This document shows positions 16,615 through 25,160 of a DNA stretch of 64,000 nt, piece after piece. The stretch lies in the NCBI GenBank assembly GCA_024232965.1, contig JACKQF010000002.1:744001-808000 (forward strand). The letters are read 5' to 3'. The notes under the pieces are model-generated. The model was not told the origin of the DNA and searched no databases. It worked only from the letters and a program-made list of their open reading frames with translations. The translations under genes were made by a program, and so were the position numbers. The DNA comes from Verrucomicrobiaceae bacterium. Lineage in GTDB: Bacteria; Verrucomicrobiota; Verrucomicrobiia; Verrucomicrobiales; Verrucomicrobiaceae. The stretch's first letter is position 1, and every line of letters starts with the position of its first letter.

Positions 16615-17385
16615 ATGATGAAATACATCGCCCTCGCTTCCGCTCTGCTGCTCTGCTGCGCCATTGACTCGTCCGGCATGAGTCGGAAGCCCAAGTTCAC
16701 GATCAGCGTCCATTCCGAAGGCACGATGAATGATAGCCCGAAGACGATCTTTCCAGACACTGTGGATGGGCGACAGGTGGTCTTCAAAAAGGTGCCTGAG
16801 TTCAGTCATGCAAACATTGCCGCCTTCCATGCCTTTCCCGCAGAAAACGGCGATGGCTACGGCGTGACACTGAAGCTGGATTTCAAGGGCGCCGGGGCGC
16901 TGGAGCTGATCACCCGCACCAGCACCGGCGGCATGTTGCGCTCCGTCGTGAACGGCCACCCTGTGGATGTGGTGATGATGGATCGGCCCATCGCAGACGG
17001 GATTTTCACCATCTGGCAGGGCGTGCCAGAATCGGTCGTGAAGGAGCTCGGGAAAAAATATCCGTCGCTCAAAGGTCTGACTTCCGCAGCAGGCAGTCTG
17101 GAGATGACACCGACGACAAAGACGGAGAAGAAAAAATCCTTCTGGCGGTTCCGCGAGGGCGAACGCGCCAAGGCGGCTGAAGACAAGCGCAAGGCCGCCG
17201 GAAAAGATCCCAAAGCGAAAGACTACGGATCGGGGACGAGCACCCCAATCCAAGATGATCCGAGCGCCATCCAGGTGCCGCGTGGGGCATCCACCACAGA
17301 TATCCCCGTCGAAGGCGGCGCCCCGCCACTCCTTCCTGGTGATCTCGCCCCTCTTCCAGGTGACCCCGCAGCCCCTGCTCGATGA
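16615..17385 (+). CDS. Secreted hypothetical protein, 256 aa
   Basis: Two adjacent ATGs begin a signal peptide (MMKYIALASALLLCCAIDSSG). The mature part has a soluble beta-rich domain to about residue 155 (FTISVHSEGTMNDSPKTIFP, FKGAGALELITRTSTGGML), then a highly charged Lys/Glu/Arg stretch (ERAKAAEDKRKAAGKDPKAK) and a Pro/Asp-rich tail that is probably unstructured. No known family is recognised. The stop overlaps the start of the M23 peptidase gene by four bases (ATGA), so the two are likely co-translated and may act together in the envelope. Confidence 0.65.
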   Translation: MMKYIALASALLLCCAIDSSGMSRKPKFTISVHSEGTMNDSPKTIFPDTVDGRQVVFKKVPEFSHANIAAFHAFPAENGDGYGVTLKLDFKGAGALELITRTSTGGMLRSVVNGHPVDVVMMDRPIADGIFTIWQGVPESVVKELGKKYPSLKGLTSAAGSLEMTPTTKTEKKKSFWRFREGERAKAAEDKRKAAGKDPKAKDYGSGTSTPIQDDPSAIQVPRGASTTDIPVEGGAPPLLPGDLAPLPGDPAAPAR

Positions 17386-18437
17386 GAAAAAGATCAATGC
17401 TGCACGGTTTGGGCGGCCTCGGCGCTGCCATCGTTCTTGGTTTGGCGGGTCTCGCGACGGCGCAGATCCAGCCCATGGGTCTCGTGCTACCAACGGAGAA
17501 TTCAGCACTCCTTGCTGGCTCAAGCGGAGCGTATTTTCAGTTCATTGACCGAACCTTTGAAGGAGAAAAATCGACTCCCTGGGAGGGGGGCCAATTTGGC
17601 TTTGTGCGAGACCCACGCCGCATCGGTGGGCGGCTCGCTTACTCGCGATTTCATGAAGGCATGGACGTGAAGCCCGTGCGCCGCGACTCACGAGGCGATC
17701 CTCTGGACGAAGTGCGCGCCATCGCTGCTGGAACGGTGCTGCACGTCGCGAAGGTATCCTCCCAGAGCAACTACGGCCGCTACATTGTGGTAAAGCACGA
17801 CTGGGGCTATGGCCCCTTTCTTTCCCTCTACGCCCATCTGCGCGAGGCCAGCGTCGAACCTGGAGACAAGGTCGCCACGGGGCAGAAGCTAGGCATCATG
17901 GGGTACACCGGTGCGGGCATCGATCAACGCCGCGCACACACGCATGTGGAGCTGAACCTCTTCCTTTCCAGCCGCTTTGAGCAGTGGCATAACAGCCAGT
18001 TCAACACCCCCAATCACCACGGGATGTACAACGGGCTCAACCTCATCGGCCTCGACATCGCCGGATTGTTTCAAAAGCACGCTGCGAATCCGAAACTCAC
18101 CGCCGCAGAATTCGTGACCACAACGCCGACCTACTACCGCGTGCTCGTCCCTGGCAGTGCGGACATGGAGTTGATCAAGAACTACCCCTGGCTGCTAGCC
18201 GGAGAAATGCCCAGCAGCAAACCCGCCAGTTGGGAGATCGCCTTCAGCTCCTGGGGGTTGCCCGTCGCCATCAAAGCCAGCACTAGCAATTGCAGCCTGC
18301 CGAGCGTTACCTGGGTCAAGGATGATCCCATCCCGCATTACTACAACACGCGCGGTTGTCTGACCGGCAGCGGACCCACCGCCAAGCTGACGGTCTCAGG
18401 CATGAACTTTGTGAAGTTGGCCTGCGGGGCTTTTTGA
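17382..18437 (+). CDS. M23-family (LytM-type) zinc metallopeptidase, 351 aa
   Basis: An N-terminal signal peptide (residues 1-27, ending LATAQ) precedes an M23 domain. The zinc ligands are H91 and D95 in HEGMD and the second histidine of HTH at 186-188; VVKHDWGYG, LYAHL, GDKVATGQKLG and GYTG are the usual landmarks. About 120 residues follow the catalytic domain, with paired cysteines near the end (SNCSLP, RGCLTG), an unusual tail. Such enzymes cut peptide cross-links in peptidoglycan during growth or division, or digest external walls. It is translationally coupled to the upstream small secreted protein. Confidence 0.88.
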   Translation: MRKRSMLHGLGGLGAAIVLGLAGLATAQIQPMGLVLPTENSALLAGSSGAYFQFIDRTFEGEKSTPWEGGQFGFVRDPRRIGGRLAYSRFHEGMDVKPVRRDSRGDPLDEVRAIAAGTVLHVAKVSSQSNYGRYIVVKHDWGYGPFLSLYAHLREASVEPGDKVATGQKLGIMGYTGAGIDQRRAHTHVELNLFLSSRFEQWHNSQFNTPNHHGMYNGLNLIGLDIAGLFQKHAANPKLTAAEFVTTTPTYYRVLVPGSADMELIKNYPWLLAGEMPSSKPASWEIAFSSWGLPVAIKASTSNCSLPSVTWVKDDPIPHYYNTRGCLTGSGPTAKLTVSGMNFVKLACGAF

Positions 18438-18532
18438 CTTCGGCGGGCGGTCATCGCCCGTCCGCGAAAAGGGACCTGAGAGCGGAGTGCCAGCACGATG
18501 CTAGCGCCCCGCCAAACTCAGGAACGGATCGA

Positions 18533-19291
18533 TTACTTCGTTGCGTTCAGCTTGATGTCTTTGAATTGAACGGTAAATGGCGCACCCACATGGATCTGGA
18601 GAGCCAGGACACCGCTCTTGGCACCGACTGCGGTCTCGTCCGTCACGTCGATGGTCTGCGTGCCGTTAATGAAATGCTGGAGGTGACCGCCCTTGGCGAT
18701 GATCTTGTACTCGTTCCAGTCGCCCTGATGGATCACGGCCTGGATGTCGGCGCTTTCACCGACGCTGCCCGTTACCTCGATGTTCGGAGCGGTCTTTTTG
18801 TTGCCCTTCTTATCGACGGATTCTTTGCCGCCTTCGTGAATGACGACCTTTTGGCCGCGCTGAGCAAGGATACCCCGGCCCTTCTCTTCATACAGGATGC
18901 CGCTGTAGGTTTTGCCGATCTCAAAATCTGCCTGATAACCACCGACGACGAAGGCTGCAGGATCGATGATCTTACTGCGATACTGAATGCCGGAGTTGCC
19001 GAAGCCTTCGCCTTTGCCTTCTGAATCCACGATCTTGTATTGGAGAGTCAGTTCGAAGTCGCTGACCTCGCCACCTTTCCAGATCAAGAACGTGTTTCCC
19101 TTGAGGGTCGATTTGCCTGGGTTGGCTGGATCTGCTGGCGTCTGGCCAGTGATGCAGCCATCCTTGACCGACCAGAGATCCGGGCGGCCCTCCCATCCGG
19201 TGAGGTCGGTGCCGTTAAAGAGAGAAACTTCTTCAGCACCAGCAAGGCTGGCAAAAGCGAAGAGTGCGGTCAATGCAATGCGGGTATTCAT
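18533..19291 (-). CDS. DUF1080 / 3-keto-disaccharide hydrolase domain protein, 252 aa
   Basis: The start at 19291 gives the signal peptide MNTRIALTALFAFASLAGA. The mature protein opens with SLFNGTDLTGWEG, the typical first strand of DUF1080, and has the characteristic jelly-roll landmarks (FLIWKGGEVSDFELTLQYKI, GNSGIQYRS, WNEYKIIAKGG, HFINGTQTIDV, LALQIHVG, VQFKDIKL). Members of this family bind or hydrolyse 3-keto sugars in carbohydrate breakdown and are greatly expanded in planctomycetes and verrucomicrobia. The protein should be exported. It is convergent with the M23 peptidase, and a GC-rich inverted repeat (18441-18464) lies between the two stops. Confidence 0.9.
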   Translation of the reverse strand: MNTRIALTALFAFASLAGAEEVSLFNGTDLTGWEGRPDLWSVKDGCITGQTPADPANPGKSTLKGNTFLIWKGGEVSDFELTLQYKIVDSEGKGEGFGNSGIQYRSKIIDPAAFVVGGYQADFEIGKTYSGILYEEKGRGILAQRGQKVVIHEGGKESVDKKGNKKTAPNIEVTGSVGESADIQAVIHQGDWNEYKIIAKGGHLQHFINGTQTIDVTDETAVGAKSGVLALQIHVGAPFTVQFKDIKLNATK

Positions 19292-19376
19292 GTCGTTGGA
19301 TGGATGGAAATCTGCCGCTCCTGGGCAGGGAGCGGTTGTAACGTGGGCCATTGCGCGTGTCTATCGTTTTCCCGTG

Positions 19377-20591
19377 TCACGCCGCTGTCGGCAGATCGCC
19401 GACCTGCACTTCATCAAGGCCAGCGTCATCGACTCCAAAACGCACCCGCACAACGTCCAGCGCAGCTTGTTTAGCAGCATGGATCACGAGGCTGCCAGTG
19501 GGAATGCCCACCGCAGCGCCTTGCAGCCAAGCCAAAAGCAGATAGGCCGCAAAGGCATCGCCAGCGCCATTCCGCGCATCGGGATGGCGCTCCAGGACGC
19601 GGCCGGTCTGTTCCATCAATGAAGCGGAGATGCGACCGTGGGAGACCTCCCTTGTCATCGGATCATAGATCAAGAAGCCGCGGCTCCCCAGCGTCAGGAC
19701 GATCGCCGCCCTGCTGGCAATGCGTCGCACCAGCGCCTGGAGCTTCGCCGCCAGGTCATCAAGGTCGGCATATGTCTCGTCCAGTACGGGATCTCGTTGA
19801 TTCATGGCCAGGGCGCAGAGGTCGCCAAATTCGTCCAGATTGCAGATGGCTACATCACTGCGACGCAGCAAAACCCGCAGCCTGAGGTTCGGCGACGAGG
19901 TGCGTGTCAGCACGGCAAAGACCGGGGCGTTGTTGCGCTCGGCCTGATCGATGAGGTGCTCGATCAATGGCTCGCATCGCACGGAATTGATCAAAAGAGC
20001 GCGCATCGAGTGGCGAAAGCGCGTCAGCATCCAGCGCCATCCCGGCACCAGCACCTCCTTCAGCGAAGGTCGCGCGGGTCCACGCACGATGTCCCGTTCC
20101 CCAGAGCTCGGATTCAGCAGCACAACGTTCTTTTGCCAGGGCCGACGCCCGACTGGCGTGACGGATACAACTCGTCCGCGCAACTCCGCCGCCAGTTCTG
20201 CCGGCGGTTCCGCCTCCATGACCAGAGCGATATCGCGGATCTCATCAATCACGTGATCAGGATGATCGACGAGCGCGCAGACGCTGTTGTAGCCTCCCCC
20301 GCCCCACTGATGGCGTTGCGCCTGAGCTAGGCTGCGATCAAACGAATCCGAATTGGAGGCGGTCAGCTTCGTTCCCGGCACGAGCGCCTCTTTGTTTTGC
20401 ACCACATCCACGCTCCAAGCTGCATTTGACGTGGTCAGTACCAATTCATTGGGCCGCCGCCGGATGGAGCGTAAAGTGATTTGTGCGTCCGTGCACAACG
20501 ATCCCGCAACGACAATGCGAGACCAAGGATAGAAGACCGCTGATACGACTGAGCGAACGATGCGGCGCAAAGTGCGAAGGGAGGTGAACAT
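19377..20591 (-). CDS. PfkB-family carbohydrate kinase, 404 aa
   Basis: The PfkB signature near the C terminus (DARNGAGDAFAAYLLLAW) contains the GAGD anion hole with the catalytic aspartate. GGGGYNSVCAL serves as the N-terminal substrate motif, and IVLTLGSRGFLIYD is typical of the ATP-binding half. The enzyme should phosphorylate a sugar or nucleoside; the substrate is not clear, and the domain is longer than ribokinase because of an Arg-rich N-terminal stretch. The start at 20591 (MFTSLRTLRRIVRS) was chosen over 20705 for composition, with moderate certainty. It is divergent from the small membrane protein at 20767. Confidence 0.85.
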   Translation of the reverse strand: MFTSLRTLRRIVRSVVSAVFYPWSRIVVAGSLCTDAQITLRSIRRRPNELVLTTSNAAWSVDVVQNKEALVPGTKLTASNSDSFDRSLAQAQRHQWGGGGYNSVCALVDHPDHVIDEIRDIALVMEAEPPAELAAELRGRVVSVTPVGRRPWQKNVVLLNPSSGERDIVRGPARPSLKEVLVPGWRWMLTRFRHSMRALLINSVRCEPLIEHLIDQAERNNAPVFAVLTRTSSPNLRLRVLLRRSDVAICNLDEFGDLCALAMNQRDPVLDETYADLDDLAAKLQALVRRIASRAAIVLTLGSRGFLIYDPMTREVSHGRISASLMEQTGRVLERHPDARNGAGDAFAAYLLLAWLQGAAVGIPTGSLVIHAAKQAALDVVRVRFGVDDAGLDEVQVGDLPTAA

Positions 20592-20766
20592 GGCTGATTG
20601 GGAGGCGGAGGGGTGGTTTGATCTCCGCCAACGGGAGGTAGCCAGGCGCCGCAGTAGTTGTGACATCGAGTTCACTCGCATCCCTGCCCGCGATTTTTCC
20701 GTCACACATCGCTGCCATGCTACCTACAACCGATGCATCGAGCACTTACAGACTCGCAGAACCCTC

Positions 20767-21114
20767 ATGGCATCCATTCGTATCAAATCCCGCAGGCCGA
20801 CAGTAGAGCCGACCAAGTGTTTCCCTCCCAAGGTCGAACGTTCGAAGCGCTTCGTCACGCCCATCAAGGAAGGCGACCACCGCCCCAGCCGGGCAGCACT
20901 GTACAAGACACTGGTGATCATCGTCGTCTTTACCATCGCTGGCGTCATGGCCATGAATCTCAGCAAAGCAGAGCTCAGCGCCCTGCTACCACCCCTTCCC
21001 AGCCCCGGTTCCTTTATCCTCGGTGCGCTGACCGCCTGGACTATCACCTGGCTCTGCCGCGAACGCCCACCCCGGCCCCAGAGAACTCGGAGCAAGGACA
21101 TTTGGCTGGATTAG
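20767..21114 (+). CDS. Small hypothetical membrane protein, 115 aa
   Basis: ATG 20767 begins a basic N-terminal region (MASIRIKSRRPTVEPTKCFP). Two membrane helices follow, at about 46-62 (LYKTLVIIVVFTIAGVM) and 78-93 (GSFILGALTAWTITWL), with a basic cytoplasmic tail (CRERPPRPQRTRSKD). The family is not recognised. It lies about 175 bases upstream of leuC on the same strand. Confidence 0.55.
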   Translation: MASIRIKSRRPTVEPTKCFPPKVERSKRFVTPIKEGDHRPSRAALYKTLVIIVVFTIAGVMAMNLSKAELSALLPPLPSPGSFILGALTAWTITWLCRERPPRPQRTRSKDIWLD

Positions 21115-21240
21115 CCGCTGGCGAAGGGCCAATCCCATTGGTTGGGCTGGCCTAGTGGGGGACAGTGAAGACCCCACAGCCGCCTGATTCTCTTCACGCA
21201 GTTCTTGCGAGGATCCTTTTCCGGGCCTATTCTCTCCGCC

Positions 21241-21264
21241 CGCTGGCCCCGGTCGGCGTTTTTT
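21241..21264 (+). terminator. Hairpin with T-run between the small membrane gene and leuC
   Basis: The 18 bases cgctggccccggtcggcg (21241-21258) fold into a stem of about seven pairs including G-U pairs, followed at once by TTTTTT (21259-21264). It ends 26 bases before the leuC ATG. It could be the terminator of the gene at 20767 or an attenuator in the leuC leader. Confidence 0.45.
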
Positions 21265-21290
21265 CACTCCACAAGGTTACAACACATATC

Positions 21291-22718
21291 ATGGGCAAGA
21301 CACTCTTCGCAAAAGTCTGGGAATCACACACCGTCGGCAAGCTCGACAACGGCCAAACGCAGTTGCTCATCGATACCCACCTCATTCATGAAGTAACCAG
21401 CCCGCAGGCGTTCGGCATGTTGCGCGACCTCGGACTCAAGGTGGCCTACCCACAGCGCACTTTTGCGACCGTCGATCACATCGTTCCAACGGACAGTCAG
21501 GTCTCTCCCTTCCAGGATCCGCTGGCCGAAGAGATGATCCAGGAGCTCAACAAGAACGCGAAAGAGTTCGGCATCACCTACTTCAGCCTGGGTACTGGCA
21601 AACAGGGCATCGTCCACGTCGTGGGACCAGAGCAAGGCATCACCCAACCCGGCACGACAATTGCCTGTGGCGACTCACACACCGCCACACACGGAGCCTT
21701 TGGCGCGATCGCTTTTGGCATCGGAACCACCCAAGTGCGCGACGTTTTGGCCACGCAAACGATGGCCCTCAGCGCGATGAAAGTGCGCCGTATCAATGTG
21801 GATGGCAAACTGCGCCCAGGTGTGTATTCAAAGGACGTCATCCTGCACATCATCCGCCTGCTGGGCGCTGGTGGCGGCAAGGGCTACGCTTACGAGTACG
21901 GCGGCAGCATCTTTGACGGCTTCACCATGGAAGAGCGCATGACGGTCTGTAACATGTCCATCGAAGGCGGTGCCCGCTGCGGTTATGTGAACCCCGACGA
22001 GAAGACTTTCGAATACCTCAAGGGTCGCCCGTACTCCCCGACCGGGGCTGAGTGGGACGCCGCCGTGGCCAAGTGGGCCAGCTTTGCCTCGGACGCAGAC
22101 TGCGTTTATGACGACGTCGTTAACATCCGTGCTGAAGACATTGCGCCAACAGTCACCTGGGGTGTCAGCCCCGACCAAGCGATCTCCGTTGAAGAAAACA
22201 TCCCAACGGGCGACGACGCCAAGACTGCCACGCAGCGTGAATCCACAGAGGACGCGCTGGCCTACATGAAGCTGCAAGGCGGCACCCCCATCAAGGGCAC
22301 CAAGATCGACGTAGCCTTCATCGGCTCCTGCACGAATGGCCGCCTCAGCGATTTCCGCGAAGTGGCTCGCTTCATCAAGGGCAAGAAGGTGGCTCCAGGC
22401 GTGAAGGCAATCGCCGTTCCCGGATCCCAGATCGTCGCCGTGCTGGCAGAGAAGGAAGGCCTCGACAAGGTTTTCTCCGAGGCTGGCTTTGAATGGCGTG
22501 CGGCTGGCTGCTCCATGTGTCTGGCCATGAACCCAGACAAGCTCATCGGCGATCAGCTCTGCGCCTCCTCATCGAACCGCAATTTCAAAGGCCGTCAGGG
22601 CAGCCCAACAGGCCGCACCATCCTGATGAGCCCAGTGATGGTCGCCGCTGCTGCCATCACGGGTTCCGTGACGGATGCGCGCGAACTTTTCGATATGGCT
22701 GAAGCGGCTGCGGTCTAA
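21291..22718 (+). CDS. leuC: 3-isopropylmalate dehydratase large subunit
   Basis: LeuC with LeuD isomerises 2-isopropylmalate to 3-isopropylmalate in leucine synthesis. The 475-aa protein starts MGKTLFAKVWESHTVG, and the 4Fe-4S cluster cysteines are at 347 (IGSCTNGR), 407 and 410 (GCSMC), the same numbers as in the Escherichia coli enzyme. HLIHEVTSPQAF, DHIVPT, CGDSHTATHGAFGA and SSNRNFKGRQG are aconitase-superfamily landmarks. leuD does not follow; the next gene is a minus-strand SGNH hydrolase, so the small subunit must be encoded elsewhere. A hairpin with a T-run lies 26 bases upstream of the start. Confidence 0.97.
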   Translation: MGKTLFAKVWESHTVGKLDNGQTQLLIDTHLIHEVTSPQAFGMLRDLGLKVAYPQRTFATVDHIVPTDSQVSPFQDPLAEEMIQELNKNAKEFGITYFSLGTGKQGIVHVVGPEQGITQPGTTIACGDSHTATHGAFGAIAFGIGTTQVRDVLATQTMALSAMKVRRINVDGKLRPGVYSKDVILHIIRLLGAGGGKGYAYEYGGSIFDGFTMEERMTVCNMSIEGGARCGYVNPDEKTFEYLKGRPYSPTGAEWDAAVAKWASFASDADCVYDDVVNIRAEDIAPTVTWGVSPDQAISVEENIPTGDDAKTATQRESTEDALAYMKLQGGTPIKGTKIDVAFIGSCTNGRLSDFREVARFIKGKKVAPGVKAIAVPGSQIVAVLAEKEGLDKVFSEAGFEWRAAGCSMCLAMNPDKLIGDQLCASSSNRNFKGRQGSPTGRTILMSPVMVAAAAITGSVTDARELFDMAEAAAV

Positions 22719-22778
22719 AACGCCGAGCCTCTAAGGCTGGGTCGAGAATGATTCTGTTGTCTCAATCTCGTGCCAACT

Positions 22779-23936
22779 TCAGTCGATCCCGGGTTTGGTT
22801 AGCCAGTTCTTCATCCAAGCATAGAAGCTGGCGCCGATCTGCGCATAGCCGATGGCGTTTGGGTGGACGCCGTTGTTGTCGGGATAGCCGTCGATCGGAT
22901 CGAGGTTCAATTCCGTCGGCACGAGGTGGATGCCGTCCTTTTCTCGATGGGCGAACCTCTGCAGCATCACCTGCACGAGCCGATGCTGAATGCGCTTCCA
23001 CCCCCAGCGGGTGTACTTGTCCTGGTAGTTGGCCACAAAGGCACCCTGCCGGTCGTTCGGCGGAGTGGTCAGACCCACGGCAAACACGGCCTTGGGCGCA
23101 GCCTGATGAAAGGCGGAGATCAATTGCTCAGCGTTATCCAGCACGCTGTTTATTTTTTCATCGAGCGCTACCGGATCATCAAACTTGGCGCCGAAGCAGT
23201 CGTTGATACCCAGGAGAAAGGTCACGACATCCGGCGGCTGATCATCACAATTTTCGCGAAAGTAACGCGCCAGATCCAACACCGGTTCACCGTCCGCACC
23301 GGGAAAGAGAAAGGGGCTCATGCTCTTGCGCGGCGGCGTCTTTGGGTCCGGTGGTGCTGAGGATTTGGCGTCGTACTTGGTGAGAAAAGCCGCCCAAGTC
23401 CAGCCGCCATATCCTTCGTGAGCAACCCCCTCTTTTGCAGCGGTCGGCTTGTGCGTACCGAGCATCGTCCACGCAGGATTTCCCGGTTCGCTGAGGAGGC
23501 GCGCGATCTCGTTGGGATACAAAGAAGAATGCGTGAGGCTATCCCCAACAATCAGCAACCGCAGCGCTTTCCCCGCACCTGCATTCGCTGGAGCGATCTT
23601 GAGCGTGAGTTTCCCCTCGGCCAGCAGCGTCCCTTTCGCATCCTTCACACGCACCGCCAACAGATGATCCCCAACCTGGGTGGATGCCGGAGTGACCGTC
23701 CAGCGTCGAGCCTCGGTTTGTCCCAACACTGCATCGATCTCGAAACCGTAACTTTGGGGCTGCTGCGTCAGGACGATATTGTCAAAATAGATCGAAAACG
23801 GGACACCGACGGTCGCATAGGCGGTCTCAGGGAGCGTAAGTTGCAAGGCCTGAGACACCGCTGTTTTTGGGCCCTCGGCATGCGGTGTGGCTGTCGTGAG
23901 GCAGAATGTGGCGATAGTGAGCACTGTGAATCTCAT
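22779..23936 (-). CDS. Secreted SGNH/GDSL hydrolase with N-terminal beta domain, 385 aa
   Basis: The start at 23936 gives a signal peptide (MRFTVLTIATFCLTTATPHA). Residues 30-115 form a beta-sandwich-like domain. The SGNH blocks are GDSLTH with nucleophile S133, the block II glycine in YGGWTW, the GIND of block III, and NNGVHPNAIGY with the catalytic His (and an Asp before it) of block V. These enzymes deacylate sugars or lipids, often acetylated xylans or other polysaccharides, outside the cytoplasm. That fits the polysaccharide-oriented neighbours (sulfatase, DUF1080). It is convergent with leuC. Confidence 0.88.
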   Translation of the reverse strand: MRFTVLTIATFCLTTATPHAEGPKTAVSQALQLTLPETAYATVGVPFSIYFDNIVLTQQPQSYGFEIDAVLGQTEARRWTVTPASTQVGDHLLAVRVKDAKGTLLAEGKLTLKIAPANAGAGKALRLLIVGDSLTHSSLYPNEIARLLSEPGNPAWTMLGTHKPTAAKEGVAHEGYGGWTWAAFLTKYDAKSSAPPDPKTPPRKSMSPFLFPGADGEPVLDLARYFRENCDDQPPDVVTFLLGINDCFGAKFDDPVALDEKINSVLDNAEQLISAFHQAAPKAVFAVGLTTPPNDRQGAFVANYQDKYTRWGWKRIQHRLVQVMLQRFAHREKDGIHLVPTELNLDPIDGYPDNNGVHPNAIGYAQIGASFYAWMKNWLTKPGID

Positions 23937-24046
23937 GCGGGAAGGTACGTGCGAACTAGCAGCGCACTTCCACCACCACCGCAAAGACCGGTGCTGATGC
24001 ACAATCCGCGCTTGGCTTCCAGCCCTTCTGCGATCAAATCCTGAAG

Positions 24047-24400
24047 CTACCTGGTCAAAAGATGGGGGATAAAGACCACGCCGCCGACCACGGCAGCACT
24101 GATCGCAGCTACTAACACAGCAAAGGCGGCGATGTCTTTGGCGTGCTTGATTCGTTCCCGCCACTCGATGCTAACCTCGTCCGCTAGGAACTCGATGGCG
24201 GTATTGATAGCCTCTGCGATCCAGACAATGCCAACGGCGAAAACCAGGAGCGCCCACTCCATGCGGCTGACGTGAAAGTATCCGCCAAGACCGAGCACGA
24301 TCAGAGCAGTCACTGCATGAAATCGGGCATGAGGCTGAGTCCGCAGCAGTGTCAGACCACCTCGCAAGGCATGGCTGAAGGCAGTGATTCGCGCTTTCAT
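24047..24400 (-). CDS. Diacylglycerol/undecaprenol kinase family (DgkA), 117 aa
   Basis: The 117-aa protein has three membrane helices and the DgkA signature: EAINTAIE with E63 and E70, then HAKDIAAFAVLV with K88 and D89. The family phosphorylates diacylglycerol or undecaprenol at the inner membrane, recycling lipid carriers for cell-wall synthesis. The start at 24400 (MKARITAFSHALRGG) matches the family length; the longer frame to 24658 mirrors the opposite gene. It is divergent from the TRIC-family gene, with 145 bases between the starts. Confidence 0.9.
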   Translation of the reverse strand: MKARITAFSHALRGGLTLLRTQPHARFHAVTALIVLGLGGYFHVSRMEWALLVFAVGIVWIAEAINTAIEFLADEVSIEWRERIKHAKDIAAFAVLVAAISAAVVGGVVFIPHLLTR

Positions 24401-24545
24401 CGGGTTTGTTCGCTCAGTCTCCGCGCCAGTCAACAACATCGACCAATCAATCGATCTGCCAGTTTTTGGGTGCTGCAGCCGACGCTTGGAAAGCTCCAGC
24501 ACGAGATTCGATTGCGCATCGATGAGACTTCGCGTCCATTCGGAC

Positions 24546-25160
24546 ATGCCTGCATGGATTGAATACTTCGCCGTCGCTGTGTGCGCCATTTCTGCTGTTT
24601 TGGCAGCGGAGGGCAAGGGCATGGATCTTTTTGGGGTGATGGTGCTGGCACTGGTCACTGCGGTGGGCGGCGGTACGATACGTGATCTTTGTCTAGGGGT
24701 GCGACCACTGTTTTGGATCGCGGAGCCGATGCATCTTTGGACGGCGCTGATCGTAGCGGCGGTGACCTTTGTGATCGTGCGCTTTGTGCATCTGCCTCAC
24801 CGATTGCTGGGCGTGGCGGATGCGTTTGGGCTGGCGCTGTTTGGCATCGCTGGCACGGAGAAGGCTCTGGCAAACGCCGCGCCGCCCATCGTCGCCATTC
24901 TCTTGGGCATCGTCACCGGCGTTGCGGGCGGGATTCTGCGTGATGTGCTACGCGCTGAGGTCCCCTGGGTCTTTAAGCCGGAGGTGAATCTCTATGCGAC
25001 GGCTGTGTTTGCGGGGGCGCTGGTCTTTGTGCTTCTGGAACAATCCTTACCGCCCTCCGAAGGCAATCGATACATCGGCATGGTGGTCATTTTGATCCTC
25101 CGACTGGCGGCGATGCGCTGGAAACTCCGACTGCCGACATTTCAAACGCGGGCGAGATGA
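24546..25160 (+). CDS. TRIC / UPF0126-family membrane channel protein, 204 aa
   Basis: The protein has two repeats of three membrane helices plus a seventh helix, with the family motifs GGGTIRD at 41-47 and AGGILRD at 127-133. The bacterial homologues (YicG/YadS type) are trimeric cation channels related to animal TRIC channels, or glycine transporters in some reports. ATG 24546 (MPAWIEYFAVAVCAISAV) gives the family's usual length; an earlier in-frame start runs into the DgkA promoter region. Its stop (TGA at 25158-25160) directly abuts the stop of the convergent oppC gene. Confidence 0.92.
   Translation: MPAWIEYFAVAVCAISAVLAAEGKGMDLFGVMVLALVTAVGGGTIRDLCLGVRPLFWIAEPMHLWTALIVAAVTFVIVRFVHLPHRLLGVADAFGLALFGIAGTEKALANAAPPIVAILLGIVTGVAGGILRDVLRAEVPWVFKPEVNLYATAVFAGALVFVLLEQSLPPSEGNRYIGMVVILILRLAAMRWKLRLPTFQTRAR

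Noticed and set aside
16453..17523. 357-residue N-terminal extension of the Dus enzyme
   Set aside because: It mirrors the plus-strand secreted protein and M23 genes, and Dus proteins begin near the LALAPMQ motif.
18441..18464. Bidirectional terminator between the M23 and DUF1080 genes
   Set aside because: A GC-rich inverted repeat is present between the convergent stops, but no T-run follows on either strand, so I do not call it a terminator.
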